DNA of 64,000 nt from Gemmatimonadota bacterium (lineage in GTDB: Bacteria > Gemmatimonadota > Gemmatimonadetes > Longimicrobiales > Gaopeijiaceae), in NCBI GenBank assembly GCA_028873815.1, contig JAPPNN010000018.1, positions 124,001-188,000 on the forward strand, written 5' to 3'. The position numbers and the translations under genes were made by a program. Below, piece by piece: positions 8,917 through 17,614 of this stretch (position 1 is the first letter of the stretch; every line of letters starts with the position of its first letter). Below the pieces are notes generated by a model, which was not told the origin of the DNA, ran no database searches, and was given only the letters and a program-made list of their open reading frames with translations.

Positions 8917-9247
8917 TCTCCACCCACTCCAGGTAGTCCGCGCTACCGGCCACCACCGGCTGCACAAGGAGCTCGGGTACGTCGTACGGGTGCAGTTCAC
9001 CTGCCCGCTCCAGCATTCCGGGTACCAGGCGGCGCAGGGTCTTGAGGACGACGAGCGCTTCCTCGTCGCGGTGGACCTCTCCCTCCCAGCGGTACAGGCT
9101 AACCGCCCCGGGCAGAACATTCCCGCACGCAATGAGCCTGTCGTCCAGCAACCGGCGCACGACCGCCTCGGCTACGGCGACTCCGGGCGCGGTCATCAGC
9201 ACCGTTACTACACCGGTCTCGCTTTCGGCCGGGGTGATCTTGTCCAT
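8903..9247 (-). CDS. cutA: CutA1-like divalent-ion tolerance protein
   Basis: 114 residues, the normal size for CutA1, a PII-like trimer linked to divalent metal tolerance. Diagnostic residues are RRLLDDRLIACGNVLPG, YRWEGEVHRDEEALVVLKT and LHPYDVPELLVQPV, ending in DYLEWV. ATG 9247 is preferred to the TTG nine bases upstream. It begins 15 nt after the acyl-CoA synthetase stop, inside the same minus-strand operon. Confidence 0.88.
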   Translation of the reverse strand: MDKITPAESETGVVTVLMTAPGVAVAEAVVRRLLDDRLIACGNVLPGAVSLYRWEGEVHRDEEALVVLKTLRRLVPGMLERAGELHPYDVPELLVQPVVAGSADYLEWVENECC

Positions 9248-9262
9248 GGGCTGCAATACCCG

Positions 9263-11092
9263 TCACGACGCCAAAAAGATCGTCTGCTCGACGGACTCGG
9301 GGCGATAGAAGGACTCGATCAGCTCGCCATATTGTTCCGTCACCACGGAACGCTTGACCTTCTGGGTCGGCGTGAGGGCACCGTTTTCGACCGTGAACGG
9401 CCTGGCCAGCAGCCCGATCTTCTTGGGCGTCTCGAACCGTGCGAGGTCGCGCATCTCCCCCAGAATCTCATCCTTCAGCAGCGCACGGGACCGGGGTTCC
9501 GCCAGCAGCGCCCCCGAGTCCTCGGCCTTCAGACCCTCCTCGGCCGCCCAACTCTGCAGCCGCTCGAACGCCGGCACCACCAACACCGAGCAGAACTTGC
9601 GGCCGTCCCCGACGACCACCGCCTGATCGACGTACGGGTTCTTCTTCAGCAGGTTCTCGATCGCCTGCGGCGCGACGTACTTGCCGCCAGACGTCTTGAT
9701 GAGGTCCTTCTTTCTGTCCGTGATCTTCAGGTACCCGTCGCCGCTCAGTTCCCCGATGTCCCCGGTGCTGAACCATCCGTCCTCCGAAATCACTTCGCGG
9801 GTCATCTCCTCCAACCCGTAGTACCCCATCATCACCTGTGGGCCTCGAATCAGGATCTCCCCGTCATCGGCAATCCGTATCTCGGTTCCGGGCACCGGAC
9901 GCCCCACCGTCCCGATCCTGAAGTGTTCCAGCGAGTTCACGTTGGTGACCGGAGACGTCTCGCTGAGGCCGTATCCCTCCAGAATCGTGATGCCCGCCCC
10001 CAGGAAGAAGCGGTTGATCTCCGGCGCAAGCGCCGCCCCGCCACTCACGAAGTACCGGAGCCGCCCGCCTACCGCCTGGCGAATCTTCGCGAACACCAGC
10101 CGGTCCGCGATCCCGTACTGCAAGTTGAGGATGAACGGCGGCTTCGCGCCCCGCTCCCTGCACAGCGCCATGCGGCGCCCTGTCCCCGCCGCCCAGGAAA
10201 CCAGCTTGCCCTTGACCCCACCGGCGTCCAGAACGCTCTGGTACACCTTTTCGTACAGGCGCGGCACCGAGACCAGCACGGTCGGCCGAAGGCGCTTCAT
10301 GTCGGCCGCGACGGTCTCGATGGAGCCGTGTGTGATCGTGCACCCCGCGGTGAAGAAGACGTAGTCGACCATGCGCTGGAGAACATGGGACAGGGGCAGG
10401 AAAGAGAGGCTGCAGTCGTCTTCCCCGAGTGACAGTACCTGGCCCGTCGCCCAGATGTTCGAGCTTAGGTTGTTGTGGGTCAGCATGACCCCCTTGGGCG
10501 TACCCGTGGTGCCCGAGGTGTAAATCATCGTGGCCAGGTCCTGCGGCCGGGCCCGGCGCGCCTCCTTCACGAAGTCGTCCGTCGACGCACCGTCACCGTG
10601 GGCGACGAAATCGTCCCAGCTGGTCGCGCCGTCCAGGTCCGTCCCGCCGTCGAACACGACGACCGTCATGTCCAGTCCCGCGCGTGCGATGGCGTCCCGC
10701 GCCTTCTCGTGCTGCTCGGCGTCGGAAACGAAGATCAGCGAGGCGCCGGAATTCTCGAGGATATAGGCCACCTGGGCAGCGGGAAGCGTGCTGTAGATGG
10801 GGACATCGACCGCCCCCGTGCACAGGCACGCCCAGTCCGCCAGCGCCCATTCCAGCCTGTTTTCCGAGAGGATGGCCACGCGGTCGCCGCGCTTGATTCC
10901 GAAGCGCGCGAGACCGGCGGCGGCACGCCGTACCTCGTCCTGCACCCCGGCGTATGTGAGCGTTCCGGCTTCGCCGCCCGGATTGTAGGCGTCGTGGTCG
11001 GAAAGCCGCCCACACGCGTCGAAGAAGAGTTCGACGAGCGTTCCCTCGGGGATATCGGCCGGGTCGGCAAAGTAGTTGATGGTGTCGGACAT
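9263..11092 (-). CDS. Long-chain acyl-CoA synthetase (AMP-forming)
   Basis: 609-residue member of the acyl-adenylate-forming family (FadD15/AMP-binding long-chain type). It should activate fatty acids with ATP and CoA. The P-loop is MIYTSGTTGTPKGVMLTHNNL (read in pieces), followed by LPLSHVLQRM, GYGLSETSP in the adenylate site, WFSTGDIGEL with the ribose-binding Asp, and KDLIKTSGGKYVAPQAIE with the C-terminal lysine region. ATG 11092 begins 4 nt after the OsmC stop with a GAGGG site. Co-transcription with OsmC, CutA and TerB suggests a membrane or stress role as much as beta-oxidation; that last point is inference. Confidence 0.9.
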   Translation of the reverse strand: MSDTINYFADPADIPEGTLVELFFDACGRLSDHDAYNPGGEAGTLTYAGVQDEVRRAAAGLARFGIKRGDRVAILSENRLEWALADWACLCTGAVDVPIYSTLPAAQVAYILENSGASLIFVSDAEQHEKARDAIARAGLDMTVVVFDGGTDLDGATSWDDFVAHGDGASTDDFVKEARRARPQDLATMIYTSGTTGTPKGVMLTHNNLSSNIWATGQVLSLGEDDCSLSFLPLSHVLQRMVDYVFFTAGCTITHGSIETVAADMKRLRPTVLVSVPRLYEKVYQSVLDAGGVKGKLVSWAAGTGRRMALCRERGAKPPFILNLQYGIADRLVFAKIRQAVGGRLRYFVSGGAALAPEINRFFLGAGITILEGYGLSETSPVTNVNSLEHFRIGTVGRPVPGTEIRIADDGEILIRGPQVMMGYYGLEEMTREVISEDGWFSTGDIGELSGDGYLKITDRKKDLIKTSGGKYVAPQAIENLLKKNPYVDQAVVVGDGRKFCSVLVVPAFERLQSWAAEEGLKAEDSGALLAEPRSRALLKDEILGEMRDLARFETPKKIGLLARPFTVENGALTPTQKVKRSVVTEQYGELIESFYRPESVEQTIFLAS

Positions 11093-11096
11093 GGGC

Positions 11097-11504
11097 CTAC
11101 CCTCCCTCGATAACGGTATCGAGCACCAGATCCTCTCGAAGCGAAAACAGGACCGAACAGTACTTCTCACGCGACAACTCGATCGCGCGATCGACCTTGG
11201 CACGGCTCGCGGGTGGCACTCCCGTCACCGTAAACACCAGTCGCACCGCACGATAGCTTCGAGGCGGCTTTTCCCGGCGCTCGCCCTCGGCGCGCACATC
11301 GAGACCGTCGAACGGAACACGGCCCTTGTCGAGAATCACCTTGACGTCAATGGCCATGCACGCTGCTACGCCCATCAGCACGAGATCCATCGGGGACGGG
11401 CCAACCGCGCAGTCGCCGTCGATCACGATCTGCGGGCCTCCAGGGGCTCCGCCGTCGAAGACCAGACCCGAACCGGTCCAGCTGAGCCGAGCCTCCTTGT
11501 CCAC
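11097..11504 (-). CDS. OsmC family peroxiredoxin-like protein
   Basis: 135 residues if GTG 11504 is the start. The OsmC/Ohr fold is shown by PSPMDLVLMGVAACMAIDVKVIL with the first peroxidatic Cys, a central Arg/Glu-rich stretch, and EKYCSVLFSLRED with the second Cys near the C-terminus. Thiol-dependent hydroperoxide reduction is the family role. An alternative GTG at 11537 would place the first 11 codons inside the dispersed repeat, so I prefer 11504, where the repeat ends. The promoter probably lies in or beyond the repeat, which contains an AT-rich dyad. First gene of the operon running down to 8054. Confidence 0.83.
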   Translation of the reverse strand: MDKEARLSWTGSGLVFDGGAPGGPQIVIDGDCAVGPSPMDLVLMGVAACMAIDVKVILDKGRVPFDGLDVRAEGERREKPPRSYRAVRLVFTVTGVPPASRAKVDRAIELSREKYCSVLFSLREDLVLDTVIEGG

Positions 11505-11505
11505 C

Positions 11506-11758
11506 CTAGCAGTCCGTGGATAAAGCCGCCCGCGCACCGAGAGCGGCGAGGCGCCGGGGCGGCAAGGCGCGACGACGGGCCAGTAGCAGCGCTACGGGCC
11601 CGAGGAGCAACGCAGAGCGCGGCCCCGATAAACCACAATGTAAAGTAAACATGACATTCTGTACACTTTGCTTTACAGTGTGAAGAGGCGAAGCCGAGCG
11701 TCCGGCCCGGATGCATCGCCGCTCGAATGCCGGGGGGATTTTGTCCACGGGCTGCTAG
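11506..11758 (+). repeat. Dispersed repeat, copy 2 (full length, MITE/REP-like)
   Basis: About 250 bp bounded by terminal inverted repeats. The left end reads CTAGCAGTCCGTGGATAAAG. The right end, read on the minus strand, is CTAGCAGCCCGTGGACAAAA, matching at 17 of 20 positions. The interior holds a GC block (11601-11619), a 40-bp AT-rich dyad (11638-11677) and the shared right-end block. It contains no ORF of its own and no transposase. The right end supplies the TAG stop of the TPR gene and the left end abuts the OsmC start. Confidence 0.8.
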
Positions 11759-12198
11759 GTTTCGTCGCCGGCCGGCGCAGTCAGGCCTTCACCCTGAAGT
11801 TCCTGGAGGGTGTTGCGGGCGTGCTCGACGTGGTTCCGTGCCTCGTCGTCCGCCGGGGACTGGGCCAGGAACGCTTCCAGGTGGCCGATCGCCTCACCGC
11901 GCGCGCCGTGACGCAGGAGCAGGAAAGCCAGTCCGTAGTGGGCTCCCGGCGAATCGGGATGCTTGTTGAGGACGTGCCGGTACGTCTTGATCGCCTCTTC
12001 CTCCATGCCGATACGCGTGTACGCAATGGCGATCTGCTGGAGAACGATGGGGTCGCCCGGCTCTTCCTTCAGAGCGAGCCGAAACGAGGTAAGGGCCTCG
12101 TGGAACTTCCCTTCCTGGGCAAGGGCGACGCCTTCCTCATAGTAGTCCACCCGGTCGGCCCCACCGGGCCCACCGAAGATCTTGCGCAAGAACGACAT
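11755..12198 (-). CDS. Tetratricopeptide-repeat protein
   Basis: 147 residues with about three TPR units: YYEEGVALAQEGKFHEALTS, then VLQQIAIAYTRIGMEEEAIK and AHYGLAFLLLRHGARGEAIG, and a last helix with the family ALEAFL-like pattern. Such proteins are protein-interaction scaffolds; no partner is evident. I chose ATG 12198 (MSFLRKIFGG); the frame upstream looks non-coding. The stop codon is formed by the terminal CTAG of the dispersed repeat, so the C-terminus may have been reset by its insertion. Confidence 0.72.
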   Translation of the reverse strand: MSFLRKIFGGPGGADRVDYYEEGVALAQEGKFHEALTSFRLALKEEPGDPIVLQQIAIAYTRIGMEEEAIKTYRHVLNKHPDSPGAHYGLAFLLLRHGARGEAIGHLEAFLAQSPADDEARNHVEHARNTLQELQGEGLTAPAGDET

Positions 12199-12404
12199 GG
12201 AAGAGGATCGCAGTCCTGTTTCCGGGAAGGCCGAACGCACCGTGAGGCGCGCCGTGTCCCGTTCAAGCTACCGGATTCTCCGGTCGGGACAAGTCAGGGG
12301 CGGCATCGCAACCGCCCACGCACGCCTCGCCGGAACATTTCACCGACTTTTCCCGTAGGAAACAAACCAGAGACAGCCGCAACGACGGGACCGGAGGCGC
12401 CAGG

Positions 12405-13688
12405 ATGCAACATCGCCCAACCTTGGCAGAAGACGCAAAGAACCTCGCCCTCATCGGCGGCTCGGCACTTGCGGGCATTGTCGCCACGGTGGCCCTTGCC
12501 GATCCGGGCTACCAGGCGAGTCCCCGCCCCGTTGCGGAGGCCGTACCTGCCGCGCCCGCCCGGAGCTACGATCTCGTCGAACCGCTGTCTGGCGCGAACC
12601 GCCTGTACGGGACGGTCCGGACGCGCAACGGGCAGACGCATACGGGCTACCTGCGCTGGGATCGCAACGAAGGCAGTTGGGGCGACCTTCTCGACCTGAC
12701 CAGAATCGACGCCCGTGGAAACGGCCTTGCCGGCGTCCGTTTCGGACACGTCGACCATATCCTGGCCACCGGGCGCAACCAGGCGGTGTTTGTCTTCCGG
12801 TCCGGCGAACAGGCCACCATGCGCGGGCGCTCCAGCGATCTGGGGCCCGGCATGCGCTCTCTTATCGTCACGCTGCCTCGGGGCGAGGGGTTGTCCGGGG
12901 CCGGCGCCGGGGCCGGTCCTGCCGCCGCCGAAACGAAGCTGGAGTGGTCCGACATCAGGCAGGTCACCTTCCGGGACGCGCCGGCCGACGCCCGCCCACG
13001 AGGAGGCCGGCTGCACGGCACCCTGACCACCGCGTCCGGGATGGCCTTCACCGGATTCATCACCTGGGACGTCGATGAGGTCCTCGCGACCGACATGCTC
13101 GACGGCGAGACGTCGGCGTACGAGTACGAGATTCCGTTCGGCGCCATCGAGTCGATCGGCCGCAATAGCAGGCGCTCGGCAGATGTCGTCCTCCACTCCG
13201 GCGAACGCATCACGCTGTCGGGAACCAACGACGTCGATCGCCGCAATCGCGGGATCACCGTATCGGACCCCGCCCTGGGCCAGGTCAAGGTGCCGTGGGA
13301 CGCCTTTGCCGATGTCCGGTTCCACGGCACGCCATCGGAGGAGTCACGCGGCGACTTCAATGGCGGGGAGCCCCTGCGCGGTACCGTATGGACCGTCTCG
13401 GGTGACGAGGTGGCCGGCACGATCACCTGGGACCGCGACGAGACCCGATCCTGGGAAATGCTCAGTGGTCACGCCGCCAGGGTCGAATTCGACATCGAAT
13501 TCTCTATGATCGCGCGCATCGAGAAGAATGGTCGCGGCTCGACCGTCGTGCTGCGCGACGGTCGCTCGTTCGCTCTTGACGGGTCCAACGATGTCGGTCG
13601 CGGCAACCGCGGAGTGGTCGTCACCGCGGAGGGGCAGACCTACACGGTCAACTGGTCCGACTTCCGGGAGCTGCGTCTGGACTGGTAG
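12405..13688 (+). CDS. Exported protein of three repeated beta-rich modules
   Basis: 427 residues, no known family recognised. A hydrophobic N-terminal segment (LALIGGSALAGIVATVALA) suggests export or membrane anchoring. Three homologous modules of about 115 residues follow, starting near 66, 201 and 324. Each opens with L-x-GT-(V/L)-x-T-x-(S/N)-G and then G-x-(L/I)-x-WD-x-(D/N)-E. Each then has an I-x-x-I/L-x-x-(N/G)-R core and ends in a W-x-(D/A)-(F/I) strand. SGTNDVDRRNRG in module 2 and DGSNDVGRGNRG in module 3 are clearly duplicates. A repeated beta-sandwich or small barrel is likely. It is convergent with the POT transporter, only 6 nt apart. Confidence 0.6.
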   Translation: MQHRPTLAEDAKNLALIGGSALAGIVATVALADPGYQASPRPVAEAVPAAPARSYDLVEPLSGANRLYGTVRTRNGQTHTGYLRWDRNEGSWGDLLDLTRIDARGNGLAGVRFGHVDHILATGRNQAVFVFRSGEQATMRGRSSDLGPGMRSLIVTLPRGEGLSGAGAGAGPAAAETKLEWSDIRQVTFRDAPADARPRGGRLHGTLTTASGMAFTGFITWDVDEVLATDMLDGETSAYEYEIPFGAIESIGRNSRRSADVVLHSGERITLSGTNDVDRRNRGITVSDPALGQVKVPWDAFADVRFHGTPSEESRGDFNGGEPLRGTVWTVSGDEVAGTITWDRDETRSWEMLSGHAARVEFDIEFSMIARIEKNGRGSTVVLRDGRSFALDGSNDVGRGNRGVVVTAEGQTYTVNWSDFRELRLDW

Positions 13689-13694
13689 CGCTCG

Positions 13695-15170
13695 CTACTT
13701 CACGTCGCCCATCAGGCGCTTGATCAGCGGACTCGCTAGCAGCGCCACGAACCCGGCGGACCCGATGATCGTCGTCACCGCGAAGAAAAGGGGCGACGGC
13801 TCGAGGGTTTCGAGCCGTCCAGCGACCAGGCCGGCCACCACATTGCCGAGCGAGGTAGCGACGAACCACAGCCCCATCATCTGACTGATCCGATTGGCGG
13901 GCGCCAGCTTGGTGACCGCCGACAGCCCGACCGGTGACAGGGCCAGTTCGCCGACCGTGTGCAGGAAGTACATGACGACAAGCCACGACGCCGAGACCGG
14001 TGAGTCGGGCGTCGCATTGGCGGCGCCCCACGCGATCACGAAGAAGCCGGCGGCGAGGAGCAACAGGCCCAGTGCGAACTTGACCGGCGTCGAGGGATTG
14101 GCGTTGCGGTTGGCGAGCCACACCCAGAGCCACCCGAAAACCGGCGCCATGATCACGATGAACAGGGCGTTGACCGACTGGAGCCACGAAGCCGGGTAGC
14201 TTAGCGACCCGAGGGTGCGATCGGTGTAGTCGTTGGCGAAGAGGTTGAGCGACGAACCCGCCTGCTCGAACCCCGACCAGAAGATCACGGCCAGCAGCGC
14301 GAACCAGAAGATCGCGCCGATCTTCTTCTTCTCGACGACGTCGTGTCCGCCGAAGAACATCAGGTAAAGGAAGTAGACGATCACGACCGTGAGGATGAGC
14401 GCGGCCAGCCCCGTCGCGATCTGCGTCAGGGAAAGCGGAATCACACCACTCGATACCAGGTACCCGAAGCCGACCAGCGCCGCGGCGAGCACGGCACATC
14501 CGCCGAAGAAGCGCCGGCTCAGGGCGGAGCGCTGTTCCGGCGTACGGTCACTGCGCAACACTCCCGCGTCGCCGAGACGGCCATACCCGAGCCGGAACTG
14601 GATCAGGCCGAGCACCATTCCGAAGCCCGCCGCCGAGAAACCCCAGTGCCAGTTCCAGTTCTGGCCCAGCCAGCCGCAGACGATGGGCCCGGCGAAGGCC
14701 CCGACGTTGATCCCCATGTAGAAGATCGAGAATCCCGCATCCCGCCTCGCCCCTCCTTCCGGGTAGAGATCCGCGACCACCGAACTCACATTCGGCTTGA
14801 GCAGGCCCGTCCCGATGACGATCAGGATGAGTCCGAGAAAGAAGTTGAAGTCGTTGGGCACGGCCATGCTGAAATGCCCGGCCGCGATGATACAGCCGCC
14901 GACGAAAACCGCCTTGCGCTGTCCCCACAACTGGTCCGCGACCCAGCCTCCCGGCAGCCCGAGCAGATACACCAGGCCGGTGTAGAGTCCGTAGATGGCA
15001 CCTGCCGGAGCTTCCGCCAATCCCATCCCCGGATTCTGTGCCGTCGTGGCTTCGGCAAGGTACAGGATCAGGAGGGCGCGCATCCCGTAGTACGAGAAGC
15101 GTTCCCACATCTCCGTAAAGAAGAGGGTCATCAGCCCCCGGGGGTGCCGGATCCGCGTTGCTGTCGTCAT
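13695..15170 (-). CDS. POT/PTR family proton-coupled oligopeptide transporter
   Basis: 491 residues with about 12-14 TM helices, inner membrane. Signature residues are FFTEMWERFSYYGMRALL (the ExxER-type motif in helix 1), GGWVADQLWGQRKAV in the first loop and the conserved FSIFYMGINVGAF in helix 5, all typical of DtpT/DtpA di- and tripeptide:H+ symporters. It fits with the many secreted peptidases in this window. ATG 15170 is the first methionine. A 24-bp imperfect palindrome lies 22 nt upstream and probably controls it. Confidence 0.92.
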   Translation of the reverse strand: MTTATRIRHPRGLMTLFFTEMWERFSYYGMRALLILYLAEATTAQNPGMGLAEAPAGAIYGLYTGLVYLLGLPGGWVADQLWGQRKAVFVGGCIIAAGHFSMAVPNDFNFFLGLILIVIGTGLLKPNVSSVVADLYPEGGARRDAGFSIFYMGINVGAFAGPIVCGWLGQNWNWHWGFSAAGFGMVLGLIQFRLGYGRLGDAGVLRSDRTPEQRSALSRRFFGGCAVLAAALVGFGYLVSSGVIPLSLTQIATGLAALILTVVIVYFLYLMFFGGHDVVEKKKIGAIFWFALLAVIFWSGFEQAGSSLNLFANDYTDRTLGSLSYPASWLQSVNALFIVIMAPVFGWLWVWLANRNANPSTPVKFALGLLLLAAGFFVIAWGAANATPDSPVSASWLVVMYFLHTVGELALSPVGLSAVTKLAPANRISQMMGLWFVATSLGNVVAGLVAGRLETLEPSPLFFAVTTIIGSAGFVALLASPLIKRLMGDVK

Positions 15171-15191
15171 TCTGGCCCCTGAAGTGGGAGG

Positions 15192-15215
15192 ATACTAAAC
15201 AACTTTGTTTACTAT
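15192..15215 (-). promoter_or_regulatory. Palindromic operator upstream of the peptide transporter
   Basis: A 24-bp dyad with 11-bp arms, one mismatched pair and a 2-nt centre; the inner arms are TAAACAA and TTGTTTA. It ends 22 nt before the transporter ATG, a position suited to a repressor overlapping the core promoter. The minus-strand sequence AGTAAACAAAGTTGTTTA resembles the dyads at 11660-11677 and 47671-47688, which contain TGTAAA and AAAGT. Confidence 0.6.
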
Positions 15216-15310
15216 TTGGCTTGGAAGCGCCGGGCAACCTGTCCGGTTCAGGCGATCCGTCGCCCGGCAACACGGCGGGCAAGATACCCCGGCGGACCTC
15301 TTGCGGCGAA

Positions 15311-16279
15311 TCAGGGAGTCCGCCCCTCCAGGATCGCTCGCAACACGTGCAGGTCGATGTTGCCGCCCGATACGACCGCAACCACCGGACCGCCGTCCAC
15401 TCCTGGAAGCCCGCGCAGGGCGGCCGCGACCGCCGTGCTCCCCGCCCCCTCCGCCACAATGTGGGCGCGCCCCGCCAACACCCTGATCGCGGCGCAGGCC
15501 TCCTCGATCGAGACGACCAGCGATCCCGCGAGCAGCGAACTGGCTAGCGGCCACATTTCCGTCAGCAGGCTCGTCGAGCCGATACCGTCCACAAAGCTCG
15601 GCGTGTGTGTGACCTCGACGGGCTCGCCCGCTCGGAGGGATGCCGCGAATGGGGCGGCGGTCTCGACCTCGGCCGCGAACACCGGCACCCGCGGGCTCAC
15701 CTCACGCATCGCCGACGCGATCCCGCATGACAGCCCACCACCCCCATACGGCACGACCACCGCACGGACCTCCGGGAGCTCCTCGACGATCTCAAGGCCG
15801 ATCGTGCCGTTCCCCGCAATCACCGCCGGATCGCTCACGGGGTGAACGAAATGCCCGGCCTCCTCCGGGTGACCGTGGTCGCGCAGGACGTTCCACCACT
15901 CGTCGAAGGGCAGAGGCGTCGCGGTGGCGCCCAGGCGCGCGATCGCGTCCAGCTTGGCGCGGGGGGCTGTGTCCGGCACGACCACCCTGCAGGGAACACC
16001 GAGGCGGCGCGCGGCGAAGGCCACGCCCTGTGCCATGTTGCCCGCGCTGCCCGTGTAGACGCCGCGCGCGATGACGGCCGAGTCTGCCAATGCCATCGCG
16101 TTGGCCGCGCCCCGGATCTTGAACGAGCCGATGGGCTGGAGACACTCCAGCTTGATCCACACCTCGGTGGGCGCGCCCGGCAGGTCCAGAGGAATCAGTG
16201 GCGACCGTATCGCGGCCCCGGCAATCCGTGAGCGCGCGGCCCGGATCGCCTCCAGACCGATCGGGCCGACGGCCTTCAC
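15311..16279 (-). CDS. Threonine dehydratase/serine racemase-like PLP enzyme
   Basis: 322-residue fold-type II PLP enzyme. The Schiff-base lysine is in LQPIGSFKIRGAANA, the substrate loop in GSAGNMAQG, the phosphate-binding glycine loop in GGGGLSCG, and the cofactor-ring serine region in VSGGNID. There is no C-terminal ACT domain, so it is of the catabolic or serine-racemase type, likely deaminating threonine or serine or a related hydroxy-amino acid. GTG 16279 overlaps the creatininase stop (GTGA), implying a shared pathway with that amidohydrolase. The open frame upstream of this point is a shadow of the creatininase gene. Confidence 0.85.
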   Translation of the reverse strand: MKAVGPIGLEAIRAARSRIAGAAIRSPLIPLDLPGAPTEVWIKLECLQPIGSFKIRGAANAMALADSAVIARGVYTGSAGNMAQGVAFAARRLGVPCRVVVPDTAPRAKLDAIARLGATATPLPFDEWWNVLRDHGHPEEAGHFVHPVSDPAVIAGNGTIGLEIVEELPEVRAVVVPYGGGGLSCGIASAMREVSPRVPVFAAEVETAAPFAASLRAGEPVEVTHTPSFVDGIGSTSLLTEMWPLASSLLAGSLVVSIEEACAAIRVLAGRAHIVAEGAGSTAVAAALRGLPGVDGGPVVAVVSGGNIDLHVLRAILEGRTP

Positions 16280-17043
16280 GCACCCGCTTCCCGGAGCGCC
16301 GCCGCGATCCCGTCGGCGGCCCGGGCAATACACAGGTCGCCGATCTCACGGCTCATGCCGCGCGCGTCTCCCAGCACGCCGTTGGGGGTCACCGCGCGAA
16401 AGCCGTCCTGGAAGATGCGCTCGGCGAGCTCCGGGTCGAATCCGGCGACGTAACCGGGCCCGGCCAGCTCCTCGCGTACGAGATCGGGGCGAATGGACAG
16501 CATCTCCGAGCTCTCGGCGATGTCGGCGTGGCCGCCCACCCGGTGCACCAGATTCGGAGACAGTTCCGCGACCGCGCCCTCCCACAGCGCGACGAATCCT
16601 TGCAAATCCGTGTAGGCGAGCACCTTGCAACCGGGCCCCGCCGCTGCGCGCAGGTCGGGCAGCATCTCGGCGAGGGGCGCGAAGTTGCCCCCGTGCGAAG
16701 GCACGAAGCAGACTGTGCGGAAGCCGTGCCGTGCGAGGCTGGTGGCGTAGTCCGCGCAGACGGCCTTGAAGGTCGCGTCCCTGAGCGACAGGGTACCCGC
16801 AAAACCCATGTGGTGCTCGGAACACCCCACCCGGATGGTGGGCGCGACCAGGGTCCGTCCCAGCCGCCGCGCCACCTCGACGGCAAGTCGGTCACCGCGC
16901 GCCGCGTCCACGAGCAGCGGGAGGTGGGGGCCGTGCTGCTCTATCGCACCCGCCGCGACCACGACCGATGTGAAGCCGGCGGCAAGCAACCCTTCCACCT
17001 CCGGCCACGTCAACTCTTCGAGAAGCAGGTTACGTTCAGACAT
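16276..17043 (-). CDS. Creatininase family amidohydrolase
   Basis: 255 residues. Metal ligands fit the family: the N-terminal Glu in LEELTWPEVE, AGAIEQHGPHLPLLVD with Glu/His/Asp ligands, SEHHMGFAGT, and FVPSHGGNFAPL, followed by a GGHADIAESSEML stretch with the terminal Glu. Creatininases and their relatives (mycofactocin MftE, FAPy deformylase) open cyclic amides or remove formyl groups; the substrate here is unknown. It is coupled to the downstream PLP lyase. The creatinase that would be needed for creatinine breakdown is not in the window, so creatinine is not a safe guess. Confidence 0.85.
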   Translation of the reverse strand: MSERNLLLEELTWPEVEGLLAAGFTSVVVAAGAIEQHGPHLPLLVDAARGDRLAVEVARRLGRTLVAPTIRVGCSEHHMGFAGTLSLRDATFKAVCADYATSLARHGFRTVCFVPSHGGNFAPLAEMLPDLRAAAGPGCKVLAYTDLQGFVALWEGAVAELSPNLVHRVGGHADIAESSEMLSIRPDLVREELAGPGYVAGFDPELAERIFQDGFRAVTPNGVLGDARGMSREIGDLCIARAADGIAAALREAGA

Positions 17044-17146
17044 GCGGCAACGTAGGATCGAGCCTGCCGCGCTGTCGAGTCGCCGGGCCGGACCGGGAGT
17101 CGACAATTCCGGCGCCGAGGCTCCGCCCCGGGAGGAGCAGACGACG

Positions 17147-17614
17147 ATGGGGAATCCGGCACCATTCGAGACGGGCATCGAAGGCGGCCGCAAGGGATCG
17201 AAGCTTGTCGATTTCCTCTATCCGCTTCCGGCCAGGCGCTCGGTCGGCAGGATCTTCGCGTGGTGGGAAAAGCGGCGGCTCGCCTACAACGCGATCATTT
17301 GCGGGGGGGGTTCCGTCTCGCTGGCGGGCATCGCCGCAGTCAGCCTTTTGAACGGCACCGGCCTCGCCATGGCCGACGTGGCCGCGGTGCTGAGGGGCGT
17401 GTTCGGCATCCTTGTGGCCGCCAACATCCTCTACCTGCTGGGTCCGGTCACGGAATCGCTCGCGCACAAGTTGTGGGGCCGAGAGGTTCGTGCGATCGGC
17501 CCGCACCTCTTCAGGGCGGGGCTGATCTTTTCCGTGGGACTCACGTTCGTGCTCCCCACGATCCTCGTCGGCTTTCAGCTGGTGTTGCTCCTGCTGAGAG
17601 GCCTTCTGGGGTAG
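17147..17614 (+). CDS. Hypothetical integral membrane protein
   Basis: 155 residues, not assigned to a named family. About three TM helices: IICGGGSVSLAGIAAVSLL, an AAVLRGVFGILVAANILYLL segment, and GLIFSVGLTFVLPTILVGFQ. Between them sits LAHKLWGREVRAIG. The N-terminal 50 residues are polar and contain AWWEKRRLAYN just before the first helix. ATG 17147 has GGAGGAG about 10 nt upstream. It is divergent from the creatininase gene across 103 bp. Its TAG stop is the first triplet of repeat copy 3. Confidence 0.6.
   Translation: MGNPAPFETGIEGGRKGSKLVDFLYPLPARRSVGRIFAWWEKRRLAYNAIICGGGSVSLAGIAAVSLLNGTGLAMADVAAVLRGVFGILVAANILYLLGPVTESLAHKLWGREVRAIGPHLFRAGLIFSVGLTFVLPTILVGFQLVLLLLRGLLG

Noticed and set aside
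12250-12300. Possible tRNA-like T-arm (GTTCAAGC) upstream of the three-module gene
   Set aside because: No acceptor or anticodon arm can be paired around it.
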